This document shows, in pieces, positions 48,671 through 61,318 of a DNA stretch of 64,000 nucleotides. Each line of letters starts with the position of its first letter. The first letter of the stretch is position 1. The notes beneath the pieces were generated by a model. That model saw only the letters and a list, made by a program, of their open reading frames with translations. It made no database searches and was not told the origin of the DNA. Where the stretch lies: NCBI GenBank assembly GCA_037447655.1, contig JBBHKE010001764.1, positions 432,737 to 496,736 on the forward strand, written 5' to 3'. Position numbers and translations under genes: made by a program. This stretch comes from Zygnema cylindricum. Lineage: Eukaryota > Streptophyta > Zygnematophyceae > Zygnematales > Zygnemataceae.

Positions 48671-50373
48671 GGGCAAGGTTCCATTAGGGGAAAAATGCCG
48701 TTGTTTACTGAAAGCCGTACTGTTTCGTACAATGCCGTACCAAAAAAAATAAAATGTCAGAAAAACAAGCCTACTGAACATAGTTCAAAAGTAGGCTTTT
48801 TTATGGTAGGCCTTTGGTAGGCGCACAAAACTTTGCACAAAACTCTCGCAACGTAGGCATACTGTATGTGTGTGCGTCGTGCACACTCCTGTACGAACGT
48901 CCGAATCTGACGTAAGATCAAAGTACAGCGCACGCCGCCGGACGGAATTTTTCAGCGAACTGACACGGCGTAGGATGACATTCCGTGGGAAAAAAAACCG
49001 GGAAAAAAAAAACCTGGAAAATTCTCAAATAGCGTAGTTTAATCTATATTTTTCATTACTCTAATTAGGGTTATTTTCCAAGTACCGTAAAAAATGAAAG
49101 TACGTTGTCTCTTAAATAGAGTGGTGTACGGTCAGTGTCATATCGTACATAAATGTACCTTTTTTAAGTTAAAAAGTACAATAAATTAGATTTAGTAACC
49201 GCAGACGCATGAGAATGTGCGATCTAAAAAGGGAAAAAAACCATGTCGTAAAAAATCGCGTTCACACACATTCGTCTGACAGCCGCGTTTCGACCGTGTG
49301 AACGCCAACGGGGTTGGTCCGTAGGTTTTGGTATTTTTTTTGGCAGTGTGGTATTTTATTTTTTTTATCGTCCCATACTGCCTGGTTGGTCAATTTGAGG
49401 CTTTATTTAGTGTGGCCCTCAAAATTGAAGACGCTAATATGACAGATTGTCCTTTCGTAAATTGTGTTATGGGCTTTTCATGTGATCTTTTTAAAATCGC
49501 CTACTTTGACCAGTGACCGTCCGATCGTCCAAATCTGACGGTTTAAATAAAAAGTCCCTCAAAACACACAGAAATATTTGTTTTTGTCCGATTTTTTTTC
49601 AAAATTTAGACATGTCGCTTAATTCTCTATCGATCGATGTGCAACTCAACCCTGTCCCTATTTTATTTCATTTTGCGGCCAATACAATATGGGTCTTAAG
49701 GGCATATTGTATGTTTTGCGTACAATAGGCATATTGTATGGGCGTACGGTCACCTACTTTTGAACTATGCTACTGAATGAGTGATTTGATTCTCCACGTT
49801 TATGGGCGTAAACGTAGACCGTCAGATGCATAATCGGATTCGCCATCGTCTGACACTTTCAGTTCGCGACAAGTGACCCGGAGTAGGTCAATTCTTAGCG
49901 CCTGAACGAATAGCATCATGCCTCGTGGAAAAGTGAAAAAATATCCACGACGACCGCGCGACCAGGTGGGTACACGTCGCATATGACATGTGCCTTCCGC
50001 CACGGAGGAAGCGAGGCCACCGGAAGCCGCAAGAAAATCTTTGACGGAGGATATTGTTTCACGCGTCTGTTGCCATCCACTAACCATTCTGACATTTTCG
50101 TACGCTTTTACAAATCTTAAGTTTCGTACGGTCGTACAGATTTTATTCAATCCGTTGTACGAGTCACTTTTACCTTCGCTGGTTACAAATAGTGGTCGCA
50201 ATTTGCTGTCATAGATTCTTTGAAGATTTATAGAATCGTATTCATTTATTACGTGGACCAATAAAAGTTCGCCACGCAAATAAAATGTCGGTTACTGGCC
50301 CGACACAATAGAACCATGGTTTCAGTAAACGACTTTTTGACGTTTACTGAGACCGCCTAATTGAACAAAGCTC
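48671..50373. mobile_element. Harbinger-like element H4 carrying hAT element B
   Basis: Ends GGGCAAGGTTCCATTAGG and, inward from the right, GAGCTTTGTTCAATTAGG. TAA on both sides (48668-48670 and 50374-50376). Total 1703 bp; removing element B and one duplication copy leaves about 704 bp, which aligns through its length with the outer parts of H2. Non-coding. Confidence 0.8.
48779..49769. mobile_element. hAT-like element B, inverted relative to A, nested in H4
   Basis: 991 bp with the same 17-bp termini as A. Perfect 8-bp target duplication CTACTGAA (48771-48778 and 49770-49777). Its sequence is the reverse complement of A over both flanks, but it carries about 440 bp extra (about 49015-49456) with AT-rich sequence resembling the interior of S4. 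Non-coding. Confidence 0.92.
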
Positions 50374-52940
50374 TAACTCATCAAAAAAAAATCAAACAAC
50401 CTTAACGAATAGGTTGACTTTCGTTAAAGTCTCGCTCAAACAACGAATGTTTCCATGAACGTGCCACACCAATTTGGTAAGCTTTTGGCATGAACAAAAA
50501 AAAAACGTTTGTTTGTTTGGGACTTGTACTTAAATTTTGTACTTCATTTTTTTCCTGCAGACAACCAATGTCATGTCGCAAAATTGAAATCCACGACAAC
50601 GCGTTTCTACTGTACCTTTCCCTCAAACTCTTCCCCATTTCGTTTTTCACGCTCTCTCACGCTCCACGTCTTGGGTCACGTCTCACTTTCAATAAATGTA
50701 AGGAGTTTGCGTAACGCGTAGAAGGTAAAAATAAGAGTGTCTTTTATCGAACATCGTAGAAGGTATTTTAGGGTTCGTGAACCTCAAAGCAAATTAAAAT
50801 CTGTGTTTAAAGATTTACTTTTATACTATTTAAATTCTCAATTCTATTTTCTTTTGCTTTTTTTTCCTTTACTTTTTATCTTGTTTTATTTTTTTCTTTT
50901 TGTTTTTTTTTCTTTTCTTTATTTTTTCTTTTATTTTTTTCTTCCTCTTTTTTTTACTTTTTTTTCTCTTAGTTTTTTCTTTCTTTATCCCGCAATTTCT
51001 TAATGCTTTCTTTTGTTAGCCTCTGTTTTCTTTTTCTTTTCTTGTTTTGTAATTTATGTTTTTAACTACTCTCTAATTTGGACAATTTCACCCTAAATTC
51101 TAAAATTTTGAGCCCTAACTTCCGAGACCTAACCTCTAAATTTGAGCTATAATCTTTAAATTCATGCTAGGTAAAGCTGAACCCTAATTTTTGATTATTA
51201 ATCTCAAAAACCAGGATTTTTGAATTTATGGTCCTTACATTTTGTTACCAATTTTTCAATGATTGTTTGCACATTTTGAGAGAATTGATGTAAATGCCAT
51301 CCTCTAAATTTAAAGTTACAATTTTAAAATTTGACTCTAAATCTCAACTATAATCTCAAAATGTTAATTTGAAAACCTTTATTTTTGAGTTTTTGAACCC
51401 TAAATTTTGTATACTTGGCCTGTAGTTGTTGAGCTCTAATCTTCTATTTCACGAGCACAACAATTTTCTATTTCACGATCTTAGAGCCTTTTATTTTCAA
51501 CATTAATTTGAAAACCCTAATGTTTAAAGTTATGAGTTTTAAAATCTATTAGGGTAATGATTTTTGTATATTTGCAGACTTGATAGAATTATTATGAGTG
51601 AAGACGATCATTTTGTATGTAAGTGGCACGGATCAACCAGCGCACGCAACGACCATCATTGCAACGGTAAGACCCGTTCAAACGTTTTTTTGAATGTTTT
51701 TTATTATTCTTGTAGTGCCATAAAATACTGAAGTGAATCCATATGAGTGAAAATTTACAAAAAATATTAAAGATAGATAAAACCTACTTTCTCATAGTTT
51801 CAACGTAAACGATGAAGGTTGTTCTTTAATGTTGTGTCATAAATAGCAAGATTTAACACTTTCGGAGTGTGTTAAAGTAACCCAATTACAAAGCATTTCA
51901 CATATGATTTTGTTCACTCAAAACATTGTGTTGTGTTGTGTTGTGTTGTATTGTATTATGTTATGTTATGTTGTGTTGTATTATGTTATGTTTTCTATGT
52001 TGTGGGTTTTTTAGTTTTATGTTATGTCTTGTCCTTAACAACAAACTAGAACGCAATCATCGATACCATTTAGAATCGTTGAATTAAGTTATATATTGAA
52101 TTGGTATGGTGTAATTTTTTTTCTTTCGAATTGATAAGTTTTTAAGTATAATTAACTCTTTTATTTTTGTTTATATGTCTAAATTTTGATAATTTTACGT
52201 TAACTTTTGAGGGAGTTGAAAATGGTAAATATTTTAATTATAAATTGCGTATTACGAAGCGAATGGGTTTTTGACAAAACATATGATTTTATAAGATTTA
52301 TGTTTTAAATTGAAATTTGAATTTACGTTTCATTTTGTTGTGGCAATATGATAACTTGCAACTTTTGTTTTTCCCAATCTTTATCACACCCCTCACAGAT
52401 AACATATCAAGAAATGAAATGCGAGATCCTTAGCCTCCACGCGATAACAAGAGACACGAGCTTTTCACCGGCACAAATTACTCTTTGAAACCACCTTTAT
52501 TAATGAATACCCTTCAACTCAACATGTGGTTCCGTCCTCCATGCTTTTTGAATTCACACCCCCAAACCAACCCGTAATGATATCTTTGTTACTGCTTCTC
52601 ACAATTTTATCTCTTTTCACCATTCTTGATACACACAACTACTATAAATATGCCCATTTTCCCCTCGTAATGTCTTTGTCAACAATCAAAGATTCCACAT
52701 TCTATGTCAAGCATTCCAATTGTTGTCGTTTGAGAAAATATCCGATTACCAAAAGAAAGACTTTTACAATCAACTCCCATGTTTTCTCAACATCCATCGG
52801 TTGCAACATCACCTATTTATGAAAACTCAACCCTTTTAACACAACTTTCCTCCAAAATTATCGTATTGATCCCTCCGAAATAGAGAAAGACGTCGAAAAA
52901 CAAGGGAAATGGAGGAAGACGACAAAAAAAAAACGGAACT
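50374..52940. other. T-rich spacer
   Basis: No gene supported. 50822-51000 is almost pure pyrimidine on the plus strand. 51090-51545 contains many diverged ACCCTAAATTTTGA-like units. 51928-51993 is a (TGTTG/TTATG)n array. Open frames here are low complexity. Confidence 0.55.
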
Positions 52941-52949
52941 CCTAAGAGA

Positions 52950-54215
52950 AAAACAATTTTACGTGTGAGACAAAAAGTGGAGAGCGGGAGCTATTTGAGG
53001 GTCGGAGGCATTTGAGATAGAGGTGGTGAATCGAGAGGAAAAGCAAAAGTTCCTACATCATCCGAATGCAAATGCAAAAACAATTTTGTGAGTAAGGTTG
53101 GAGAATGGAAGTAATGAAAGAGAGTGGTGTAAATTGAGATTGTAGTGGAGGTAAAAAAAATATAATAATCTAACCAATGATTTCAAAAAAAATAAAAACC
53201 ATGTTTTTAAAAGCCACGTCGCCCTTTATTTTACCATGCAAAAAAAAGACAGAACAAACAACGGTTTGCCTTTACTTTGTCAAAGGCATTGTTTGATGAA
53301 ATAGAAATATGGCTTCACATGAGGGATGTAGTGAACCCTAATATCAAATGGGATACCAGTGACGATCCATCGAAGACCAATAATAATTTGGAAAATAAGA
53401 ATAATTTGTAGTGTTGAAAGAGAACTCAACAAGCCAAAAATACACAATAAGTAAAACAATTGCAAAAAGAAATTATAAAGACGAGAATGGATCTAAAAAA
53501 ACGCAAGTGACGAAATTAAAAAGAAAGAGAAGATAAAGCAAGTGAAGAGATTCTCTTCGCATAAAGATAAATATTAATTCAGGGAAAAAAAAACGAGATT
53601 TATGCAAGATATAACAATAAAATTATTCGCATATGGTGGAGGAATTTGGTGAAATGTTATAAGATTGTATTGGAAAAACAATACAAAATACTTTTTCCAG
53701 TTGAGTCTTATGACATTTCACAAAATCTTCCACCATATCCGAGGATTTTTTTTGTTTAATCTTGCGTACATCTCGTTTCTTTTTTCGCGTGGCTGAATTC
53801 GTTTTCTTCTACTTCATCCAAATTATCATCAAAACTCGGTGGATCGTCACCGTATCCCAAGTGACCTTAGAGTTCACAAAACCTTTTATGGGCAGTCCTG
53901 TTTCCATTTTATCAGCTAATACCATTGTTTGTTTTTTCTTTTTATTGCCTGCTAAAGTAAAAGGCGTTGGCGCTTTTAAAACCATGGTCTCTAATTTTTT
54001 TGAACTCATTGGTTAGATTGTTCCATTTTTTTTTACATTCATTCCAATCTTGGTTTAACCCACTTTTTTTTATTACTTTAGAAATTTCCCCTCATTTCTC
54101 AACCTTACTTGCGAATTAGCTTTGGCACTTGCCTCCGGATGATGTAGGAATTCATGGTTTTTCGCTTCATTTAACACCTCCATCTCAAATAGCTTGCACT
54201 TTACGTTTTTTGTTT
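52950..54215. repeat. 1.27-kb diverged inverted repeat (foldback)
   Basis: Left arm about 52950-53675, right arm about 53690-54215, with a spacer of only about 15 bp. Paired landmarks: TCTAACCAATGA(T/G)TTC at 53170 and its complement at 54015; GTTCCTACATCATCCG at 53057 and its complement at 54151; ATGGTGGAGGAATTTGGTGA at 53635 and its complement at 53740; TGGATCGTCAC near 53365 (complement strand) and 53840. The right arm, read on the minus strand, keeps protein-like stretches such as LNQDWNECKKKWNNLTNEFK, reminiscent of trihelix/Myb-like helices; the left arm has stops in the same reading. It looks like an inverted duplication of a decayed coding sequence or a foldback element. Confidence 0.8.
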
Positions 54216-56237
54216 TGAAGCAATGATTTTTAATATGAGCTGAATTCTCGTACGCGTGGGTCAAAAAGGGGGAAATGCCAAAATGAATACAAAAGACGCC
54301 AAAAATGGAGTATATTCAAAGTATAAAAATAACGTTCATTGCCTTGTGATAAATCAATTTTTTCGGACGACAGAAGGTATTTTGTTAAAGACTGGATTTT
54401 AGGGGAAAGCGATCGGAAAAACCCGACTTTTTAACACATGGCATAACCCATTAGAGTCGAATGTAGTTTCCTTAAAGTAGTTTCACGAGTAATCATTTGT
54501 AGGTTTGTACTTGTGAGCAAACATCTGGAGCAGACAAGTTTGTTTTTGGGGGCATGATTTACTAGGTGGTGTCACATCCCTCATTTTTTGAGCTAGCCCG
54601 TCATATTCTTATTCATTGTGTTTGGATTTTTTTATATTTTCTTTTACTTTTGTTCCTTGAATCTAGGTGGTAAACCAAAAACCTAGGTGGTTGACCGTCG
54701 GTATTTTTGCAGTAGAAGCATCTGTTTTCCTTAGTTTTGTTTCATAAAATTGTTCATTAAATCAACGCAAATTGGTGACAAAGTTTAAAAAAATCACTTG
54801 TGCAATTAACTAAGCAGGTTGTTCATTGTATCTTTTGTTTACTTTGCATAGTTAGGTTTGGATCATATGTCATTTCTTCAAGTGTTGTATTACACGTGAC
54901 CATTTAAAAGTAACAATATTTATTGCAAACATTGTTTCATATTTGTACATATGTTAGGGTAATCACACTTTTGAAGTTTTAGTTTCAATTTTAAGTTAAA
55001 TTGTGTTCTTCACATGGTGTTTGCACCCAAAATTTGTGTAATATACCCACACTAGAGTGCAAAATGTAATTGTTTATTTTGCTCATATCTACCGTATACT
55101 ATGTGTTTGTTTATAAAACCTTCAAAAACTAGGTTACGGAAGGACAAATTTGCTTTTTGGTGGTCGTTTTACCTATCCCCGCTGATTTCGTCCCTCAAAT
55201 GACACCATTATCTCAAGTGCCCAAGATAAAACCGACCGAGAACAAAATGTCAAAAAAGTTGCCATAGAGGTAATCGGTTGGTGACAACGAAACGCTTATG
55301 TCGATCATGTTCTGTTATCCTAACTCACTAAGTGTTAGGTTATTTAACCGCTAGACGACAACGTGAGTTGCCTTTACAATATGACAAGAAAATTAACTTT
55401 TACCTTATAAACATATCATTGTCGCAATAGTAATTAACTTAGTGCGAGTGGAAACAGTGATTGAAATGATCGGTTTTTGTGCTTAGCTGAAAAGTCACTA
55501 ACGCAAAACTACCTTGTGTACGATATTATTTGAAATTCTCAAAAGAATCCATCCTAAAAGCAGTGCGTTCTACCTCCTCCCAAATTACCCGACTTAAAAA
55601 TTAGTGAATCTCGTGTATGCCAATAGTATTTTGTGAGACTTCCTCTTAATCGATTCGAAGTGTTTAGAAAGATGAATCCGTTCAAGATGATAAACAATGT
55701 ATCATAAATAATAGAGTAGCCTTACGGATACAATGTAAGAAGAAATCAAACCTTTGGTTCAGTTTTTTTTTTTCGTTTCGAAACAACCGGTTGTCCTCCG
55801 CTCAACACCATTTATTCCCTAATGTCACAGTCGTTTCACACTCACATTACTTTAAGAAGGAATAATTTTTTGGTTCTCTTAATGTTGCCGATCGAGAAGC
55901 AACGACCTCCAAAGGACGCAATTACTTTCACAGTGACCCAGTTGACAACTTTAAACCTTTTACTTTGGAGCTATTTGGGACATTGGACCTTTATCTTGAA
56001 AACTTTTTACGTGATTTCGCTTGACGTTATTTTAAGTTAAAGAACTTGGAAGCCCTTCCCCAACCCTCATTTCGGCTTCCTACCACCGATGTATCTTTGT
56101 CGCCCTTCCGAGTTCTCAAGCATTAGGCCTTCACCTGATAAATCACGGCGATGGTTGTGGATTAGAGACTTACCTCCTTGCCACTCGGCGCACATAGTTG
56201 ATATTTGCATTCCGACATTTAGTCTCTCTCTCTTTCT

Positions 56238-56244
<7 letters not shown>
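54216..56244. other. Spacer, nothing recognised
   Basis: AT-rich, with short frames only. I see no splice-supported exon, inverted termini or RNA gene. Confidence 0.45.

Positions 56245-56330
<86 letters not shown>
56245..56330. repeat. (CT)n microsatellite next to copia LTR
   Basis: About 43 CT dinucleotides that stop exactly where the LTR-like sequence begins (TGTAGG at 56331). The Arg-Glu repeat frame across it is a shadow. Confidence 0.95.
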
Positions 56331-56333
<3 letters not shown>

Positions 56334-56965
56334 AGGATCTTGAGCAAAAGACATTCACTCAAAATAATTCACAAAACATAATTCATTTACACAGCGCAAG
56401 CTCATAAAAAACAAGAGGAATATTGAGACAAAAAGAATTATAAGTGTTCTTAGCCGAAGCCTCTTTACATCATCTCTCTCTTCTCTCTTCTCTTTAACTA
56501 ATCTCTTACTCCAAGATTAATCCTCTATGATTCAATCATATAAGATTCAATACTCTGCACAAATACATTGCTGCCTATATACTTGCTACTCTGTACTAAG
56601 AGACAACAAGGTAAGACAAGCAAAACTTAGCGTAGCGACAAAATCTGTCCCTAGGTGACTGTGCACTCTTCAATGAAAGTTCCACGAAGGAAGGCGCACG
56701 CGCTTTCTTCCATCGAAACATCTAACTCCAAACATTGACTTTACACGTGTCACTTCACGAACACACCCCCACGAAAATTGAAACACCTGCGCACGAAACA
56801 AACAAGTGACGCGAAACGATATAGAACATTTCGTTCGCGGATATCAAAAGTATCGTCGCGAAACGACGTAGTACTTTTTGTATGGTGACGCGACACTTCG
56901 CGTCAAGCAAACAAATGTTGGTATGACGCTTTGTGAAATGTCGCGAAAACGACAATAACCCAACA
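56331..56965 (-). repeat. 3' LTR of copia element 1
   Basis: On the minus strand the sequence begins TGTTGGGTTATTG immediately after a purine tract (GAGAGGGGGAT) and ends GATCCTACA at 56331, giving 5'-TG...CA-3' ends with short inverted termini and a length of about 635 bp. It lies just downstream of the RNase H region, where a 3' LTR is expected. The 5' LTR is not present to compare. Confidence 0.7.
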
Positions 56966-59900
56966 ATCCCCCTCTCATTGTCGGAATCGCCAAACTCTTG
57001 AAAATAATCAAAGTTTTGGTCGCCCACTCTCAAATACATCATGCGTAGCTGTACGAAAATACAATCTCGTTCGCCGTAACCAAATCTCTTACAAATTGCC
57101 ATTGGATCCTGATGTGTTTCGTCCTCTTGTGAAACACTGGATTTTTCGCCAACGCCATCGAACTCATGCTGTCAGAATAAATCGTCATACAACCAATAGG
57201 AAAGCTTAACTCACGTAAAATCTCCTTAATCCAAATCGAAGCCTTAGCTGCATGACACGCAGCCATATACTCAGATTCTGTGGAACTCACCGCAACCAAA
57301 GGTTGTAGCCTAGAACTCCACGAGAACGCGGCTCCTCCAAAAATAAATGCGTACCCTGACGTGGACTTACTTGAATCAAAATCGCCGCCCCAATCCTCGT
57401 CACAATAACCAACACAATCCAAATAATTATTGTCTGAAGTAAATAGAAGTCCAAGATCAATCATTCCAACCAAATATCGAAATATACGTCGTACAGCCTC
57501 CCAATGCGTTTTTTTTGGCTCGTGACAATAACGGCTGACGATGGAAACCGTGGCCGAAATATCTGGACGAGTACCAACCCTAAGGTACATAAGTGAACCA
57601 ACTGCCTCTCGATATGGTACGTCCATAAAATCATCTTCCTCAAACTTGCGAATGTGTAGATTTGCATCTAACGGCGTAGAAAGCGGTTTCGCGTCAGTCA
57701 TACCGAATCTCTCCAAAATCTCCTTACAATATTGAGCTTGACTCAATTTAATGTTCCCCTTTTTGTCGCGTATCACTTTAATCCCCAAAAAAAAATATCG
57801 TTCCTCTCCAAGATGCGTTACTTTGAAATGTTATCCAAGGTAACGTTTCAACTCATCAATGCGCTCCAACTTGTCGCATGACATGAAGAAATCATCCACA
57901 TAAACAGAAAAGATGATTTGGTCAACTCCTTCACCTTTTACGTAAACTCCAGATTCGGACGTAGTCCGTACAAATCCAAACTTAAATAGTACTTTATGAA
58001 GTCTCAAATACCAAGTGCGTGGCGCTTGTTTCAAACCATATAAAGACTTTCTCAAACGCCATACATTTCCTTCCTGCAAAAGAGAGACACCTTCCTGTAC
58101 CTTCATATATACCTCTTCCTCCAACTCACGGTTTAAAAACGCAGTTTCCACGTCCATTTGATAGACGTGTTTTTTCCCCATCGCTGCAAGTGCAATAATA
58201 ATCCGTAGGGAGTCGAACTTCACCACGGGAGCATAAGTCTCCTTAAAATCAATTCCCTCACGTTGTTGGAAGCCCTTACAAACAAGCCTCGCCTTGTCTT
58301 TAATAATTTCACCCGAAGCTCCAGTCTTCGTCTTAAATACCCACTTTGCATCTATCGCCTTTTTTCCCTCTGGTAATTTTACTTCCCAAAAGTTCGATTA
58401 TCAACCACCGATTTAAATTCTTTCTCCCACGTCGGTTTCCACTTACTCTCCCAATCGGTCCACCTCCTTGCCTGGACATATGATTGAGGGTCGCCGGTCA
58501 TGTTTTCCGTAAGTGATTGCTACAAAAGAAACTTCGTCTCTTTAGCATCGGAAAGAAAATAATGAGAATTCAATGCATTTTCCCCTTTTCGATTGTAAGT
58601 GAGTTTCTCCAGTTTCTTCCCATTTGTACTCCGGAGCTCCATCTAAAAACTTGCTCCTCCTCTTTCTCCTCTTTCTCTTCCTTGGATTCAATTTCAATTT
58701 CCTTCTCACTCGATTTAGAACTCGATTTAGAGCTTTGAGATTTTCCGAATGTTCGAAGACACTCGGGAATCCAAAGATCCGTTACTCTTTCTTTCAATTT
58801 CAACTTCAACCGATTTCCCCAATTTCTTTTTCTGACTTTTTAAATTCGGTTCTTTATCGGATTCCGAATCCCCAATGAACGAAAATTTCTCAATTTCACT
58901 CTCCTCATAAAAATCCATTTTTTTTTTAATTTCCCCACGGAATTCATGGCGGATTTTCAGATCCTCATGAAAATCCACATTCCGAGATTCCTCCACGGTG
59001 TGACGAGCCGGATCATACACTCAGGACAAATTCCCTTTCGCACTATATCCAATAAAAATTCCCGGCCAACACCTTGGAGCAAATTTCCCTTTCCTCTTGA
59101 TTGATTCCACATAAACCGTGGCATGACATCCCCAAATTCTCAAATGATGAACCGTGGGCTTTCTCCCACTCCATAACTCCTCCGGTGTTTTACTTCCGGA
59201 AACCGAAGTGAGTCTTCGGTTACAAATATAATTCGCCGTAAGAATCGCATCTCCCCACAAAAACATCTCTCGTCCGGAGCTATGAACCATCGCACGGACC
59301 ATTTCTTGTAAGGTACGATTCTTCCTCTCGGCCACTCCATTTGACTCCGGAGAATAAGGCGCCGTGAATTGATGCCTTATCCCCCACTCCTTACAATACC
59401 CCTCAAAAACAACAAACTCCCCTCCATTGTCCGAACGAATGGACTTAAGCTTCTTATCAATTTGCCTTTCGGCCAGACATGCCATTCCTTAAATTTTTCA
59501 AATGCATCCGATTTATTTTTCAATAATAACACCCATGACTTCCGAGAGAAGTCATCAACAATTACCAAAGTATACTTATTACCTCCAATTGTCTCGGGTT
59601 TAATATGTCCACAAAGATCGATGTGGACAACATCCAAAGGACTTTGAGCTCGATGCTTGATGTCTTTATTCGGATGGGATTTCCGAATTTGACGTCCTTT
59701 GCTACATCCTCCGCATCCGTTCACCTTCTCACCGGATGCGAGGTCCAAACCCCTCACTGAAGAATGTCGAATCATCTTCTTCAAACTTACCTCGGATGTT
59801 TGGCACATCCGATGATGCCATAAGGTAAGATCACCTTTCAACTCCAAAATTTGATGTGAAATTCCCTTGGTGGGAACTTTAGATTTTGGCCTCCTCCATA

Positions 59901-60310
59901 AGAGCCGACTATGATTCGCATCCGTTACAACTCCTTCTCAAATTACAATCCCTTTCTCATTCCAAATCTCAATAGATTGATCACCTCTCACAAGTAAGCT
60001 TCCACCACTCTTTTGGATTTGTGGAACGCTTAACAAATTGACCGAACCGTCCGGAATATAAAGAGTATTTTGAAGACGATACTCCGTCGATCTCTCTTTC
60101 CCATCATTATCCCATGAAAGGAGATCAAGCCGAACCGTGCCAACCGTACCAACCGAAATGACATGGCCGCTTGCAACCGTAATAAACTTTGGAACCGTAA
60201 GTTCCCTCATGTCATCAAACAAGGTGGCATCCGTGCAAACATGGTGAGATGCCCCCGTATCAATGATCACTCAATTCTGTGTCCTCCATTGGACCACAGA
60301 ATACAGGAAG
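56966..60310 (-). mobile_element. Ty1/copia element 1, 5'-truncated and decayed
   Basis: Minus-strand order protease-integrase-RT-RNase H identifies Ty1/copia. Protease: IIDTGASHHVC (60270). Integrase: zinc module with LWHHRMC...CGGCSKG (59847-), then VHIDLCGH, SDNGGEF and NGVAERKNRTLQE (59485-). A charged hinge follows at 59020-58400. RT: VYQMDVETAFLNRELEEEVY, GLKQAPRTWY and YVDDFFM (58226-). RNase H: YCDEDWGGD, VSSTESEYMA (57788-57039). The polyprotein is broken by several frameshifts and stops, including a stop where a Trp is expected before the protease motif. No gag or 5' LTR is found upstream; the sequence there belongs to the second element. Not functional. Confidence 0.9.
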
Positions 60311-61318
60311 CCTCTAGATAGTATTTAACTAACCCACTTTAAGCCACAACCACTGCTGCCCAAGAAGGCAAACTGACAATTTGACTGCACCCCTGTGTAG
60401 CCTGGACTCCCCTGAGTCCGTAGAAAAAAGAATCACTGAAAACGGCCAACCAGGCGATAAGTTATAGGGTGGCAAAGATGCCAATTTATACAAACTCTCT
60501 GAGAGAGAGGACTATCTACCTAAATTTTCCTAAGTCCTAGTTTTTTCCTAATTCCCTCTCACAGCTCCTATCTACTGCCTGTACGAACCAATCACAAAAA
60601 CTGTATAGTACTAGAAAGTACTACTGCCGATGTACTTTCTGTACGGCCTCTGTACGACAAGGCCATAAGTGGACGCGTGTATACTTTCCACTCATATGTA
60701 CGTTCCTCGGAATTCCTATGACCGAATGTCATCTCTCCACGTGGCTCCAAGTCATGCCACGTCACAAAACGCCAAAGTGACCACTCCGGGATTTTGGCGA
60801 TGATGTGCGCCGTTGGATTTTACGCGAAACGCAATCTTAGCCGTGATAAATACTTGCGCGGCATTTGTTTCGATGTCAAAATATAATGCGTGGTATTCGT
60901 TTTGAATTAGCATCGTACGACGTACTTTATAAAACTGAATCTATGTACGCTGTATACATTTCTAGTTAAATGAATTTTATCCACTCAAACTATATATATA
61001 TCTATCACATACCATAGCACTTAGCATTGGTCCTAGCCTATTAGGATAAAGCTGACCGCTACCGGTCAACTTGACGAACCGTAGGTACCAGGATCAAATC
61101 TCTGGTCCGTGAAGTATATTTTTAGTAACCTACTAAAAATAGCTGTTTGTTGAACTAAGGCAGCCATGGATCAACCTCTCTCTCTAACCTTCAGTGACTA
61201 CAACAAGTATGGGGGCTAGAGAGCGGAGGTGGAGGCAGGCTGTCCGTCCTTTTTCTTTTCCTTTTATAAAAACATATTTAAACCTAGAAAATACTCTAGA
61301 AATCTATGAATTTCAACA
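60311..61318 (-). repeat. 3' LTR region of copia element 2
   Basis: On the minus strand a purine tract (AATAAGGGGAG, 61319-61329) is followed by TGTTGAAATTC at 61318, a standard LTR start. The sequence continues with no coding frame. I could not fix the far end; it must fall before the protease region of element 1 near 60300. A small inverted repeat (ATTCTGTG...CACAGAAT) sits at 60274-60302 near that boundary. Confidence 0.6.

Noticed and set aside
51090-51545. Interstitial telomeric repeat
   Set aside because: CCCTAA occurs several times but always within longer, irregular AT-rich units; no tandem TTTAGGG array.
56067-56354. Arg-Glu repeat protein
   Set aside because: Reads through the (CT)n microsatellite; no evidence of coding.
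61020-61110. tRNA-like sequence near the copia LTR
   Set aside because: No cloverleaf with correct arm spacing could be drawn; it lies inside the LTR region.
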